A DNA stretch of 64,000 nt from Gemmatimonadota bacterium (GTDB taxonomy: Bacteria > Gemmatimonadota > Gemmatimonadetes > Gemmatimonadales > Gemmatimonadaceae). The stretch is taken from NCBI GenBank assembly GCA_020161135.1, contig JAIUOB010000003.1, positions 310,001 to 374,000 on the forward strand. Direction: 5' to 3'. The position numbers were made by a program, and so were the translations under genes. Positions within the stretch are counted from its first letter, which is position 1; each line of letters opens with the position of its first letter. The notes under the pieces were generated by a model. That model searched no databases. It saw only the letters and a program-made list of their open reading frames with translations, and had not been told where the DNA came from. Below are positions 30,668 to 39,838 of the stretch, one piece after another.

Positions 30668-31170
30668 GCGGCCGTCCGTCGCTTGGCCAGGAGCACGGCG
30701 CCGATCACGGCGACCAGCAGCACGAGGCTCGTGAGCTCGAAGGCCACCAGGTGATCGGTGAAGAGCGCATTGGCGACCGGTGCCACGACGTTGTCCGAGG
30801 CGGGGGCCAGGGCCGGTGCCGGCAGCGGGTCGCGCGCCACGGTGAGCAACGTCGCGAGCAGCCCTGCGGCGACCAGTCCCGCGCTGAGGCGCGCCGCGAG
30901 CGGGCGCAGGTCGCTGAGACCATCGCGCCCGAGGTTGAGCAGCATGACGACGAAGATGAACACGACCATGATGGCGCCGGCATAGACCAGCACCTGCACG
31001 GCGCCGACAAAGGGCGCATCGAAGAGCACGTACAGGCCGGCGAGCGCGAACATCACGTTGACCAGCCACAGTGCGGCCGGAACGGGATTGCGGCGCGTCA
31101 CGAAGGCGAGCGCCGAGACGATCGCGAGCACCGCGAAGAGCCAGAACTGGAACTCGTAGGCGGTCGTCAT
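30664..31170 (-). CDS. nuoJ: NADH-quinone oxidoreductase subunit J
   Basis: Five-helix membrane subunit of 168 residues. Helix 3 contains the [18 protein letters not shown] pi-bulge region that is typical of NuoJ/ND6. ATG 31170 overlaps the nuoI stop (ATGA); the frame is open nine codons further upstream but inside nuoI. Confidence 0.94.
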   Translation of the reverse strand: MTTAYEFQFWLFAVLAIVSALAFVTRRNPVPAALWLVNVMFALAGLYVLFDAPFVGAVQVLVYAGAIMVVFIFVVMLLNLGRDGLSDLRPLAARLSAGLVAAGLLATLLTVARDPLPAPALAPASDNVVAPVANALFTDHLVAFELTSLVLLVAVIGAVLLAKRRTAA

Positions 31171-31664
31171 TCGCCCTTCGGGTCGGCGGGATCCCACAGC
31201 TCACTCACGGGATGTGTCTGCGCGATGAGCCGCTGCAGGTCGTACACGTGCCCGGCTCGATCGTACTCCGCATTCTCGTAGTGCCGGCCGACGTGGATGG
31301 CCTCCTCCGGGCACACCTCCTGGCAGTAGCCGCAGAAGATGCAGCGGAACTCGTCGATCTCGAACACCAGTGGGTAGCGGTTGCCCTGCTCGTCCTCGCC
31401 GGGCGTGAGCTTGATGCAGTTGGCCGGACACACCGTCGGGCAGAGACCGCAGGCGACGCACTTCGCCTTGCCGTCCTCGGTGGTGAGCATGCGATGCGTG
31501 CCGCGCCAGCGTGGGGAGAGGTCCCACTTGGTCTCGGGGTACTGCATCGTGACCTTGTGGGGATCCACGAGGTGCTTGAAGGTGACGGCCATCCCCTTGA
31601 GCGTCGAGCGGATGTAGCTCACGCGCTCGAGCGGCCGCTCCATGACCTTGACGCCGATGGCCAT
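31167..31664 (-). CDS. nuoI: NADH-quinone oxidoreductase subunit I
   Basis: Ferredoxin-like subunit of 165 residues carrying clusters N6a and N6b between NuoG and NuoB. Two CX2CX2CX3CP motifs are present: [12 protein letters not shown] and [15 protein letters not shown] 31664 shares one base with the nuoH stop. The open frame extends upstream within nuoH in another frame and is not coding. Confidence 0.97.
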   Translation of the reverse strand: MAIGVKVMERPLERVSYIRSTLKGMAVTFKHLVDPHKVTMQYPETKWDLSPRWRGTHRMLTTEDGKAKCVACGLCPTVCPANCIKLTPGEDEQGNRYPLVFEIDEFRCIFCGYCQEVCPEEAIHVGRHYENAEYDRAGHVYDLQRLIAQTHPVSELWDPADPKGE

Positions 31665-32983
31665 CAGCGTGCCCCCTCGGAGGTGGTGGCGATGCGCGGC
31701 GCGGCCTGCTCGAGGCCACGGGCCCGCAGCCGTTCGAGCCCGTCGTGCCCCACGCGCGCGCTGGCGGGGCTGATGAGCTTCCCGCGATCGAGCCAGCGCA
31801 GCAGGATCGCGATGACGACGATGTTGAGCCCGAGCAGCGCCAGCGAGAACAGCGGGCCGCGCGCGACGCCCAGCATGTCGAGCACCAGGGATGCCACCGC
31901 GATGAGCACGATGTACCCGAGCGCGACCGGCAGCATGACGCTCCAGCCGAGCGCCATGAGCTGATCGTACCGGAAGCGCGGGAGTGTCCAGCGCACCCAC
32001 ATGAACAGGAACAGGAAGAAGCCCACCTTGCTGGCGAACGCGACGAAGGTGACGAGCGTCTTGAGCACCGAGTACGGCGCGGCGTTGTCCCACGTCGTGA
32101 AGGGAATGTCCCAACCACCCAGGAACAGCGTGGCGGTCATCGCACTCACGGTGATCATGTTCGCGTACTCGGCAATGAAGAACATGGCGAACTTCATGCC
32201 GCTGTATTCCGTGTGGTACCCGGCCACCAGCTCCGACTCCGCCTCCGGCAGGTCGAACGGCAGGCGATTCGTCTCGGCGAACGCGGCAACGAGGAACGTG
32301 AACCACGCGACCGTGAGCGACAGGATGTTCCAGCCCATCGTGGCCTGCTGCTGCACGATCGCGTTGAGTGAGACGTTCCCCGCAAGCAGCAGCACGGGGA
32401 TGGTCGACATGCCCATTGCCACTTCGTAGGAGACCATCTGCGCGCTCGACCGGAGCCCGCCCAGGAGCGCGTACTTGTTGTTCGAGCTCCAGCCGGCGAG
32501 CACGATGCCGTACACGCCCAGCGACGAGATGGCGAGGGTGAAGAGGAACCCCACCGGCAGCGGCGCCACCACCATCTCGATGAGCCCCCACGGGGTCGGC
32601 AGCGGCGCCGCCACCGGAATCACCGCCCACGTGAGCAGGGCCGGCACGAACGCGAGCGCCGGCGCGAGGACGAAGAGCACGCGATCGGCGAAGAGCGGCG
32701 TGACCTCTTCCTTCATGAAGTTCTTGAGCCCGTCCGCGATGGGCTGCAGCAGCCCGCCCGGACCGAGGCGGTTGGGACCGCGTCGATCCTGGATCCACGC
32801 GGCGACCTTGCGCTCCGCGAGCGTCAGCAGCGTGACCGTGCCCAGCACGGCCACGAACAGCACCAGCATCTTGACCGTCGTGGCGGCGAGGAACGTGCCG
32901 AGCGCGTCCGGCGCCCGCTGCGCATCGGCGCGGGGGAACCACGACGCGAGGTCGAGCTGCGGCAGCAGCGAGAGGTGCCTCAT
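31664..32983 (-). CDS. nuoH: NADH-quinone oxidoreductase subunit H
   Basis: Quinone-site membrane subunit, 439 residues with eight core helices. Family motifs: ERKVAAWIQDRRGPNRLGPGGLLQPIADGLK near the quinone entry, AETNRLPFDLPEAESELVAGYHTEY, and FFLFLFMWVRWTLPRFRYDQLM. It is about 100 residues longer than E. coli NuoH: roughly 30 extra at the N-terminus and a 40-60 residue basic C-terminal tail. ATG 32983 overlaps the nuoG stop (ATGA), which supports the N-terminus. Confidence 0.96.
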   Translation of the reverse strand: MRHLSLLPQLDLASWFPRADAQRAPDALGTFLAATTVKMLVLFVAVLGTVTLLTLAERKVAAWIQDRRGPNRLGPGGLLQPIADGLKNFMKEEVTPLFADRVLFVLAPALAFVPALLTWAVIPVAAPLPTPWGLIEMVVAPLPVGFLFTLAISSLGVYGIVLAGWSSNNKYALLGGLRSSAQMVSYEVAMGMSTIPVLLLAGNVSLNAIVQQQATMGWNILSLTVAWFTFLVAAFAETNRLPFDLPEAESELVAGYHTEYSGMKFAMFFIAEYANMITVSAMTATLFLGGWDIPFTTWDNAAPYSVLKTLVTFVAFASKVGFFLFLFMWVRWTLPRFRYDQLMALGWSVMLPVALGYIVLIAVASLVLDMLGVARGPLFSLALLGLNIVVIAILLRWLDRGKLISPASARVGHDGLERLRARGLEQAAPRIATTSEGAR

Positions 32984-34560
32984 GCCGTGACCTCGGCCGC
33001 GCCGACACTCGTCTCGTTCGCCATCGGCATCCCGCTCAGCCCCAACTGCTCGTAGGTAAGCCCCGCGAACGGCGCATGCGTCGCGGCGAGTGCAGCGAAC
33101 ACCTCCGCAGGCAGGTAGAAGCTGCCGTCGACACCCAGCGCCGTCGCCAGGTCCGCCAGCACGTACCAGGTGGGCCGAGCGATGCCGGGGGCGGTGCGGG
33201 CCTGCAGGAAGCGCTGTACACGCCCACGGAGGTTGGTGAACGTCCCCTCTTCTTCCAGCGTGTTCGTCGTCGGCAGCACCACGTCTACGCGATCGGCGAG
33301 GATCGCGGGAATGGTTGTCCCGACGTACACGATCGCACCGGCCGCGTCCAACGCCTCCGCCGAGAGGTTGTCGAGGTTGTCGCCGACGATCAGCAGCGCC
33401 TCGCCGGCTGCAACCACCGGCGCGCCTGCGGCGAGCTCGGCGAAACCGAGTGCCCTCGCGCCGGTCGCATTCGCCGCGCGCTCGGCGCGCAGGGCGAGAT
33501 CGGCGACGCCGGGCAGCGGAAACTCCTCGCCGCGAGTCAGGCGAATGACCCCCTGCCCACCGACGCGCGCCAGCATGCGTTCGACGAGGAAGAGCGCCTC
33601 GTTGGACAGGTTGGGGGATGCGAGCACACGCAGCGGCTTGCCCGCAAGCGCAGCTGCGGCCGCCGTCACGGCGGTGCCCCACTCCGCGACGTCGAGACCG
33701 CGCGCACTGCGTACCAGCGGCTGCTCGGCGCGGTCCCGGCGGTTGAACTCGCGATAGCCGAGGCGCCCGACGTCGCAGAGGTAGTACTGGTTGACGGCCT
33801 CGTTGGGGCGCGGCTTGAGGCGCACGACGACGTTGTCGCGTGTCTCCGCGACGGCGCTGCATCCCTGGCTGCAGCCGGTGCAGACCGTCGGCGCGCGATC
33901 GAGCTCCCAGGCGCGCGCGCGGTTCAGGAAGTCCTTGGACAGCAGCGCGCCGACCGGGCAGAGGTCCACCACGTTGCCGGCCCACGGGTTCGTGAGGTCG
34001 TGGCCCTCGGCCTTGCCGATGAACGCGCGGTCTCCGCGCTCCGACACGTTCAGGACCGGGTCGTGCGCGACGTCGGACATGAAACGGACACAGCGCGTGC
34101 AGAGGATGCAGCGGTTCTGCACGTACAGCACGTCCCCGCCGAAGTCCTCGACGGGATTGAACCGCTTCGGCTCGCGGTACCGTGAGTCCGCGCGCCCCTC
34201 GGCGAAGGTGTAGTCCTGCAGCTCGCACTCGCCGGCCTGGTCGCAGATCGGGCAGTCGAGCGGATGATTGATGAGCAGGAACTCGAGCACGCCCTTGCGC
34301 GCTTCCTGCGCCTTGGGCGAGTGCACGTGCACCACCTGCCCCTCACCGACCGCGGTCGCGCAGGCCGGCGCGAGCTTCGGGAACTTCTCCACCTCGACGA
34401 GGCACATGCGGCACACGCCGGCCACCGGGAGCCCCGGGTGGTAGCAGTAGTGCGGAATGAGCACGCCGGCGGTCTTGGCCGCCTCGAGAATCGACGTCCC
34501 GTCGGGCACGCTGATCGCGCGTCCCTCGATCGTGACGTTCACCATCTTCACGTCCGCCAT
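32980..34560 (-). CDS. nuoG: NADH-quinone oxidoreductase subunit G (short form, N7 site kept)
   Basis: Iron-sulfur subunit of 526 residues in the peripheral arm. The N-terminal 2Fe-2S domain (HYCYHPGLPVAGVCRMC), the His-ligated HPLDCPICDQAGEC site and the CILCTRCVRF cluster are followed by CX2CX3CX27C (CTGCSQGC to YYLC), the spacing of the off-pathway N7 cluster. The molybdopterin-like C-terminal region is much shorter than in the roughly 900-residue E. coli protein. ATG 34560 lies seven bases after nuoF. Confidence 0.94.
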   Translation of the reverse strand: MADVKMVNVTIEGRAISVPDGTSILEAAKTAGVLIPHYCYHPGLPVAGVCRMCLVEVEKFPKLAPACATAVGEGQVVHVHSPKAQEARKGVLEFLLINHPLDCPICDQAGECELQDYTFAEGRADSRYREPKRFNPVEDFGGDVLYVQNRCILCTRCVRFMSDVAHDPVLNVSERGDRAFIGKAEGHDLTNPWAGNVVDLCPVGALLSKDFLNRARAWELDRAPTVCTGCSQGCSAVAETRDNVVVRLKPRPNEAVNQYYLCDVGRLGYREFNRRDRAEQPLVRSARGLDVAEWGTAVTAAAAALAGKPLRVLASPNLSNEALFLVERMLARVGGQGVIRLTRGEEFPLPGVADLALRAERAANATGARALGFAELAAGAPVVAAGEALLIVGDNLDNLSAEALDAAGAIVYVGTTIPAILADRVDVVLPTTNTLEEEGTFTNLRGRVQRFLQARTAPGIARPTWYVLADLATALGVDGSFYLPAEVFAALAATHAPFAGLTYEQLGLSGMPMANETSVGAAEVTA

Positions 34561-34567
34561 CGCGTCC

Positions 34568-35896
34568 TCACGCGGCCGGTGCGCGCAGCGCACCGGGGAC
34601 AGTGACCATCGACCGGTTCGCGGCGATCTTCGCCTCGAACTCGTGACGGAACTTCTTGAGCCCCGACACCACCGGCGTCGCGCAGGAATCGCTCAGCACG
34701 CAGATCGTCTTGCCGCTCATGTTGTCGGCGATGGACAGGAGCGTGTCGAGATCCTCCGCGGTGCCCTGCCCGTCGCGAATGCGCTCCATGATGCGCGTCG
34801 TCCACGCCGTGCCCTCACGGCACTGCGAGCACTGTGCGCAGCTTTCGTGCGCGTAGAACCGCGTGAGCCGCGCGATCTGGCGCACCATGTCCTGCCGGTC
34901 GTCGAAGACGATGACGCCGCCCGAGCCCAGCATCGTGCCGGCGGCCACCATGCCCTCATAGTCCATCACCGCCGCCTCGGCCTCCTCGCGCGTGAGGATC
35001 GGCACGGACGATCCGCCCGGGATGACGGCCTTGATCTCGCGGCCCGGCAGCGGACCGCCACACAGGTCGTTGAGGAACTCCCCGAAGGGGAAGCCCAGCG
35101 CCACTTCGTAGTTGCCCGGACGCGTGATGTTGCCGCACACCGAGAAGAGCTTCGTGCCGATGCTCTTCGGGTTGTCCGGCCGCCCGAACTGCTTGTACCA
35201 CTCGGCGCCGTGCTTCACGATGTACGGCACGGCGGTCAGCGTCTCGACGTTGTTGATCGTCGTCGGCTTGCCGAACAGGCCCGCCACGGCGGGAAAGGGC
35301 GGCTTGATGCGCGGATTGCCGCGCCGCCCCTCCAGCGAGTTCATCAGCGCGGTCTCCTCACCGCAGATGTACGCGCCGGCGCCCCGATGCACGTGGATGT
35401 CGAGGCGCTTGCCGCTCCCCATCGCATTCGCGCCGAGGATGCCGGCCGCGTATGCCTCCTCGACGGCCGCCGTCACGCGCGCGTACGGCTCCGTGAACTC
35501 GCCGCGGATGTAGATGTACGCCGTCTCGGCGTAGATCGCGTGCGCGCCAATGGCGACCCCTTCGACGAGGCCGTGCGGCGTCCACCGCATGATCTCGCGG
35601 TCCTTGAACGTGCCCGGCTCCGACTCGTCCGCGTTGCAGCAGAGATAGTGCGTCTTGCCGTCGGGCTTCATGAACGACCACTTGAGCCCCGTCGGGAAGC
35701 CGGCACCACCACGGCCGCGGAGTCCCGAATCCTTGACGACGTTCTGCACTTCGACCGGATCGGTGCGGAGCGCCTTGTCGAGGGCCTCGTAGCCTCCGCG
35801 CGCGCGCCAGCCCGCCAACGTCCGCGCTTCGGCGTCGCCGAAGTACGTGGAGATGACGGGGGTCTCGCGCGGATGCCGGGGATGCGGATATCCCAT
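34568..35896 (-). CDS. nuoF: NADH-quinone oxidoreductase subunit F
   Basis: NADH- and FMN-binding subunit, 442 residues. GRGGAGFPTGLKW binds FMN, CNADESEPGTFKDR is next to it, and the C-terminal ESCAQCSQCREG with a later Cys (SDSC) ligates cluster N3. ATG 35896 shares one base with the nuoE stop (TAATG). NuoEFG form the NADH module, so this complex I is the NADH-dependent type and not a truncated ferredoxin-dependent one. Confidence 0.97.
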   Translation of the reverse strand: MGYPHPRHPRETPVISTYFGDAEARTLAGWRARGGYEALDKALRTDPVEVQNVVKDSGLRGRGGAGFPTGLKWSFMKPDGKTHYLCCNADESEPGTFKDREIMRWTPHGLVEGVAIGAHAIYAETAYIYIRGEFTEPYARVTAAVEEAYAAGILGANAMGSGKRLDIHVHRGAGAYICGEETALMNSLEGRRGNPRIKPPFPAVAGLFGKPTTINNVETLTAVPYIVKHGAEWYKQFGRPDNPKSIGTKLFSVCGNITRPGNYEVALGFPFGEFLNDLCGGPLPGREIKAVIPGGSSVPILTREEAEAAVMDYEGMVAAGTMLGSGGVIVFDDRQDMVRQIARLTRFYAHESCAQCSQCREGTAWTTRIMERIRDGQGTAEDLDTLLSIADNMSGKTICVLSDSCATPVVSGLKKFRHEFEAKIAANRSMVTVPGALRAPAA

Positions 35897-36447
35897 TACG
35901 GCCGCTCCGACAGCAGGCGCGGCACCGACTCGGGTGTCACGGACTCGAGGAAGTCGTTGTTGATCATCACGGGGGTCGCGAAGCCGCACGCGCCCAGGCA
36001 CTCCACCTCGATGACGGTGAAGCGCCCATCCGGGCTGGTGAGCCCGAGGTCGCCGCAGCCGGTGTGCTCGAGGAACGCCTTCACCACGTCCTCCGCGCCG
36101 CAGACGTTGCAGGGCGTGGTGGTGCAGACCTGGATGAAGTGCCGCCCGACCGGATGCTGGTGGTACATGGTGTAGAAGCTCACCACGCCCTTGATGTACG
36201 CCGGCGTGATGCCGAGCAGGCCCGCGATCTCCTCGATGCCGGGCTCACTCACCCACCCGCGTGCGTCCTGCAGCATCCACAGCGCGGGGAGCAACGCGGC
36301 CTGCTTCGACGGATAGCGCGCGAGGATGCGATCGAGCTCGGCACGCGCGTCGCCCACGAACACGGGCTCGTACGGCGTGTCGTCATGATGGCCGTGCGGC
36401 GGGGCGGCCACGAGCGCGCCGCCGCTGGCGGAAGGGCCGTGACTCAC
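35896..36447 (-). CDS. nuoE: NADH-quinone oxidoreductase subunit E
   Basis: Thioredoxin-like 2Fe-2S (N1a) subunit of 183 residues. Cluster ligands lie in CTTTPC (CX4C) and ECLGAC (CX3C). GTG 36447 overlaps the nuoD stop (GTGA) and is the best start. It has a His/Pro/Ala-rich N-terminal extension of about 25 residues. Confidence 0.95.
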   Translation of the reverse strand: MSHGPSASGGALVAAPPHGHHDDTPYEPVFVGDARAELDRILARYPSKQAALLPALWMLQDARGWVSEPGIEEIAGLLGITPAYIKGVVSFYTMYHQHPVGRHFIQVCTTTPCNVCGAEDVVKAFLEHTGCGDLGLTSPDGRFTVIEVECLGACGFATPVMINNDFLESVTPESVPRLLSERP

Positions 36448-37793
36448 CGGTCGATCTCTCCCATCACGATATCGATGCTCGCATTGATCGCGATCACGTC
36501 CGAGAGGAGGTGTCCCTCCACCATCTGGGGGATCGCGGACAGGTTGACGAACGACGGCGGACGAATGCGCCAGCGCACCGGCTTCGAGGTGCCGTCGCTC
36601 ACGAAGTAGTACCCCTTCTCGCCCTTGGGGCTCTCGACGGGCACGTAGCATTCGCCCACCGGGGGGCGCGGCCCCTCCATCACGAGCTTGAAGTGATGGA
36701 TCATCGATTCCATCTCGCTCGTGGCCTTCCGCTTGGGCGGCAGGATGAGGCGCGGGTCGTCGATGTTGATGGGTCCACCCGGAAGGCGCTGCACCGCCTG
36801 CTCGAGGATGCGCACGCTCTGGCGCATCTCCTCCACGCGCACGAGGAAGCGATCGTACACGTCGCCCTGGGTGCCCACCGGGACGTCGAAGTCGTAGGTC
36901 TCGTAGTCGAGATACGGGAAGTCCTTGCGCACATCGTACGCGACGCCGGAGGCGCGCAGCATCGGGCCCGACAGTCCGGCGTTGACCGCCTCGCGCGCGC
37001 CCATCGCACCCAGCCCCACCGTGCGCCCCGCCCAGATGGCGTTGGTCTCGAGCATGCCCACCGCCTCGTCGAGCGTGCGGGGGAAGCCCTTGAGGAACGC
37101 ACGCAACCCGTCGAGCCAGCCGTCCGGGAGGTCAGCGGCCATGCCCCCGACCCGCGTGGCCGAGGTCGTGAGTCGCGCACCGACCCACCCCTCGAGGAGG
37201 TTGTAGACGTTCTCGCGCTCCTGGTAGAGCCACAGGAACGGCGTGAACGCGCCGATGTCCACCGACGTCGTCCCCAGCCACACCACGTGCGAGATGATGC
37301 GCGAGAGCTCGCAGAGGATGACGCGCAGCACCTTCGTGCGCTCCGTCATGCCCACCCCGAACAGCCGCTCGGCGCCGAGCACGAACGCGACGTTGTTCCC
37401 CGGCGAGTTGAGGTAGTCCTCGCGGTCCGTCCAGGGGATGATCTGGTTGTACTGCCGATACTCGCCGATCTTCTCGAAGCCGCAGTGCAGGTATCCGATG
37501 TGCGGGATGCACCGCACCACCGTCTCGCCATCGAGCTCCAGCACCAGGCGCAACACGCCGTGCGTCGCTGGATGTTGCGGACCGATGTTGATGAGCATGT
37601 GATCGGCATCGAGCTCGGGCTCGGCCACGGCGAGCGCCGCGGCCGTGGCCACCGTGCCCGGCGTCTCGCGCGCGATGGCCGCCCCACCCTGCGTCACGAG
37701 CGGTGCGCGCAGTGGCATCCCCTGCGCATCGACCCCGCTCGTGCCGAGTGCGACGTCGATCGTGCGGCGTGCGCCCCCCTGGGTCGTCGTCAC
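36444..37793 (-). CDS. nuoD: NADH-quinone oxidoreductase subunit D
   Basis: 49-kDa-type subunit that forms the quinone pocket with NuoB. The family core begins near residue 65 (MLINIGPQHPATHGVLRLVLELDGE); HIGYLHCGFEKIGEYR, DREDYLNSPGNN and a C-terminal IVMGEIDR are conserved. The first 60 or so residues are a low-complexity extension not seen in E. coli-type NuoCD. It starts at GTG 37793, overlapping the nuoC stop (GTGA). NuoC and NuoD are separate here. Confidence 0.96.
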   Translation of the reverse strand: MTTTQGGARRTIDVALGTSGVDAQGMPLRAPLVTQGGAAIARETPGTVATAAALAVAEPELDADHMLINIGPQHPATHGVLRLVLELDGETVVRCIPHIGYLHCGFEKIGEYRQYNQIIPWTDREDYLNSPGNNVAFVLGAERLFGVGMTERTKVLRVILCELSRIISHVVWLGTTSVDIGAFTPFLWLYQERENVYNLLEGWVGARLTTSATRVGGMAADLPDGWLDGLRAFLKGFPRTLDEAVGMLETNAIWAGRTVGLGAMGAREAVNAGLSGPMLRASGVAYDVRKDFPYLDYETYDFDVPVGTQGDVYDRFLVRVEEMRQSVRILEQAVQRLPGGPINIDDPRLILPPKRKATSEMESMIHHFKLVMEGPRPPVGECYVPVESPKGEKGYYFVSDGTSKPVRWRIRPPSFVNLSAIPQMVEGHLLSDVIAINASIDIVMGEIDR

Positions 37794-38506
37794 TCGCCCT
37801 CCAGCCGGTGCCCCGGCGCGTCATGCTGCGCGAGGCGTGCGCGCATGTCGGCCGGCAGTTGGTGGAACGCGTCCGCGATGGAGAGCTCCTCCATCGAGTA
37901 GCGCGCCTCGGGGTCGGCCGCGAGCGCCTGCTTGAGCTGCTCGGCGCGCGAGAAGCGTCCGCGCAAGGGGAAGTCCTTTCGCAGCGGATGTCCTTCGCGA
38001 TACCCCTCCCACAGCAGCAGGCGTCGCAAGTCGGGGTGTCCGTCGAAGGTGATGCCGAACATGTCGAAGCACTCGCGCTCGAGCCAGTTCGCGCCGCTGT
38101 ACAGATCGGTGATGCTGGCGACCTGCAGGGGCGCCGTGGGCGCGAGCGTGGCCTTGAGCCGCAGGAAGCGCCGCCGCGCGAGCGCGCGCAGGTGCCACAC
38201 GACCTCGAGCGGACGGGCGGGCGTGCGATACTCGACCGCAGTGACGTCCACGAGGTAGTCGTATCCCTCGACATCGCGGAGCCACGCGATCACGTCGTGC
38301 GCGCGCGCGGCCTCGATGACGACCGTCGTCTCACCCCACACGACATCGACACGCTGGACGACGGCGCCGAACGCGAGGCGCAAGGCCTCGGCGGTCGGAT
38401 TCTCCGGCGCCCCCGTGTGCGGCACCGCCACCGGCGTCGATGGCGCGTCGCCCGGCGTGGTGCTGGCCGGCGCAGCGGCCGTCGTGCTCATCACCGGCAT
38501 CGTCAC
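37790..38506 (-). CDS. nuoC: NADH-quinone oxidoreductase subunit C
   Basis: 30-kDa-type peripheral subunit, 238 residues. The signature is [29 protein letters not shown] followed by GHPLRKDFP. The first 40 residues are Ala/Thr/Pro-rich and the last 40 form a tail beyond the core. GTG 38506 overlaps the nuoB stop (GTGA); ATG 38500 is an alternative. Confidence 0.95.
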   Translation of the reverse strand: MTMPVMSTTAAAPASTTPGDAPSTPVAVPHTGAPENPTAEALRLAFGAVVQRVDVVWGETTVVIEAARAHDVIAWLRDVEGYDYLVDVTAVEYRTPARPLEVVWHLRALARRRFLRLKATLAPTAPLQVASITDLYSGANWLERECFDMFGITFDGHPDLRRLLLWEGYREGHPLRKDFPLRGRFSRAEQLKQALAADPEARYSMEELSIADAFHQLPADMRARLAQHDAPGHRLEGE

Positions 38507-39144
38507 GGCGCCGACCGCGTCTGATGCACCGAGTTGCCGAAGGGCTCGGACAGTTCGTCGATGCGCTCGGGCGGGATGTAGAGCTGGCTCGTCGGATCGG
38601 GCTCGATCTCGACGTGCCGCGTGGTGTCACGCAGGCGTTCCTGCTTGACCTTGTCCTGGAGCATGATGATCGCATGCATCAGGGCTTCCGGGCGCGGAGG
38701 GCACCCGGGGACGTACACGTCGACGGGGATGATGGTGTCGATCCCCTGCACCACCGCGTAGTTGTCGAACATGCCACCCGTCGACGCGCAGGCGCCCATC
38801 GAGATGACCCACTTGGGCTGCGGCATCTGCTGATAGATGCGGCGGAGCACCGGGGCCAGCTTGAGCGGCACGCGGCCCGCGCAAATGAGCACGTCGGCCT
38901 GGCGCGGCGAATACGCGAGGCGCTCCATGCCGAAGCGCGACAGGTCGAACCGGCTGGCTGCGGTGGACATGAATTCGATGGCGCAGCAGGCGGTGCCGAA
39001 CGGCATCGGCCACAGCGATCCCGCACGCGCCCAGTTGACGAGCAGGTCGAGGCGGCTGGTGACCCAACCGTCCTGCGAGCCGCCGTCGACCTGCACGAGG
39101 CGTCCGCCCGCGCCCGGCGCGGGGTGTACGCGGCCGGCGGTCAC
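38503..39144 (-). CDS. nuoB: NADH-quinone oxidoreductase subunit B
   Basis: Carries cluster N2, the last electron carrier before quinone. About 213 residues with the tandem cysteines in [10 protein letters not shown], then [12 protein letters not shown] and [12 protein letters not shown] chose GTG 39144, which overlaps the nuoA stop (GTGA), as at several neighbouring junctions; an in-frame ATG at 39171 would add nine residues and overlap nuoA by 31 bases. Confidence 0.95.
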   Translation of the reverse strand: MTAGRVHPAPGAGGRLVQVDGGSQDGWVTSRLDLLVNWARAGSLWPMPFGTACCAIEFMSTAASRFDLSRFGMERLAYSPRQADVLICAGRVPLKLAPVLRRIYQQMPQPKWVISMGACASTGGMFDNYAVVQGIDTIIPVDVYVPGCPPRPEALMHAIIMLQDKVKQERLRDTTRHVEIEPDPTSQLYIPPERIDELSEPFGNSVHQTRSAP

Positions 39145-39548
39145 TCCCACGAGAGCGCTCCCTTCTTCCACACGTAGACGAACCCGACGACGAGGATGGC
39201 CATGAAGACGAGCATCTCACTCAGTCCGAAGAAGGACACCTGGCCGGCCGGACACAGCCCCTCGACGAGCGGCACGGCACAGGACAGCTGCCGGAACTGC
39301 ACCCCCCACGGGATCATGAACACCGTCTCGATGTCGAAGACGATGAAGAGCATGGCGACCAGGTAGAACTTGACCGAGAACCGTTCGCGCGCGTCGCCGA
39401 GCGGCGTGATGCCGGATTCGTACGGCGTGGCTGACTTCACCGCCGTCGGCTGCGGACGCACGGTGAGGTGCGCAATGCCGAGGATCAACACGGCGTTGAG
39501 CAGCACGAAGGCCAGCAGGAGCAGGACCGGGAGATAGGCGCGCAGCAT
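39141..39548 (-). CDS. nuoA: NADH-quinone oxidoreductase subunit A
   Basis: First gene of the operon: a 135-residue, three-helix membrane subunit. [36 protein letters not shown] is the NuoA/ND3 loop and helix-2 region with its conserved acidic residues. ATG 39548 is embedded in an 11-bp triplicated sequence that places two 3-codon minicistrons directly in front of it, each joined to the next by TGATG. Confidence 0.96.
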   Translation of the reverse strand: MLRAYLPVLLLLAFVLLNAVLILGIAHLTVRPQPTAVKSATPYESGITPLGDARERFSVKFYLVAMLFIVFDIETVFMIPWGVQFRQLSCAVPLVEGLCPAGQVSFFGLSEMLVFMAILVVGFVYVWKKGALSWE

Positions 39549-39577
39549 CAGCGAGGCATCAGCGAAGCATCGACGAT
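39545..39577. repeat. 11-bp triplication over the nuoA start
   Basis: Units gcatcagcgag (39545-39555), gcatcagcgaa (39556-39566) and gcatcgacgat (39567-39577), read on the plus strand. Each contains a minus-strand ATG, the innermost being the nuoA start. Confidence 0.8.
39548..39570 (-). promoter_or_regulatory. Two 3-codon minicistrons chained to nuoA
   Basis: Reading the minus strand, ATG CTT CGC TGA (39570-39559) and ATG CCT CGC TGA (39559-39548) encode M-L-R and M-P-R. Each stop overlaps the next start as TGATG, and the last ATG is that of nuoA. This could couple nuoA translation to upstream initiation or act as a leader. Confidence 0.5.
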
Positions 39578-39583
39578 TCGTCG
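39571..39583. promoter_or_regulatory. 13-bp dyad before the nuoA minicistrons
   Basis: cgacga-t-tcgtcg is a perfect inverted repeat immediately 5' of the first mini-ORF. It could be a protein site, but it lies in the leader, where a single-base loop makes a hairpin unlikely. Confidence 0.3.
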
Positions 39584-39661
39584 GTCAGCAGGGCCACTGG
39601 CCGGGGAACGGGTCACGCGGCAGGCACAGGCGCGTGCCGGCCGCATGGGGTCGGGGACTTC

Positions 39662-39675
39662 GTGAAAGAATTCAC
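39662..39675. promoter_or_regulatory. GTGAA-N4-TTCAC dyad downstream of the nuoA promoter
   Basis: gtgaaagaattcac is an inverted repeat in an unusually AT-rich patch. It lies about 8-21 bases after the predicted nuoA transcription start, a position typical of a repressor operator. Confidence 0.35.
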
Positions 39676-39689
39676 AAAAGGCCTCACGG

Positions 39690-39718
39690 AAGGTACCAGC
39701 ACGACCGGATTCGCTCAA
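39690..39718 (-). promoter_or_regulatory. Promoter of the nuo operon
   Basis: Minus-strand TTGAGC (39718-39713), a 17-base spacer and TACCTT (39695-39690). The predicted start near 39683 leaves a leader of about 135 bases containing a dyad and the minicistrons. Confidence 0.55.
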
Positions 39719-39763
39719 CGGGAACCGAATTTCCGATGGGACAGAGTAACCGGCAATCGGCGT

Positions 39764-39793
39764 TTGGCAGTGCTCGGCGCGGGCGCCTAGCTT
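39764..39793 (+). promoter_or_regulatory. Promoter of dcd
   Basis: TTGGCA (39764-39769), an 18-base spacer and TAGCTT (39788-39793), about 45 bases before the dcd start. The nuo promoter lies divergently, 70 bases away. Confidence 0.45.
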
Positions 39794-39838
39794 ACCGCGT
39801 CCCTCGACCCTTCCCCCCTCTCTCCCGACACCGATCGC

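Noticed and set aside
31664..34228. Apparent giant NuoH with a 415-residue N-terminal extension
   Set aside because: The extension is nuoG read out of frame; the ATGA junction at 32980-32983 gives the real start.
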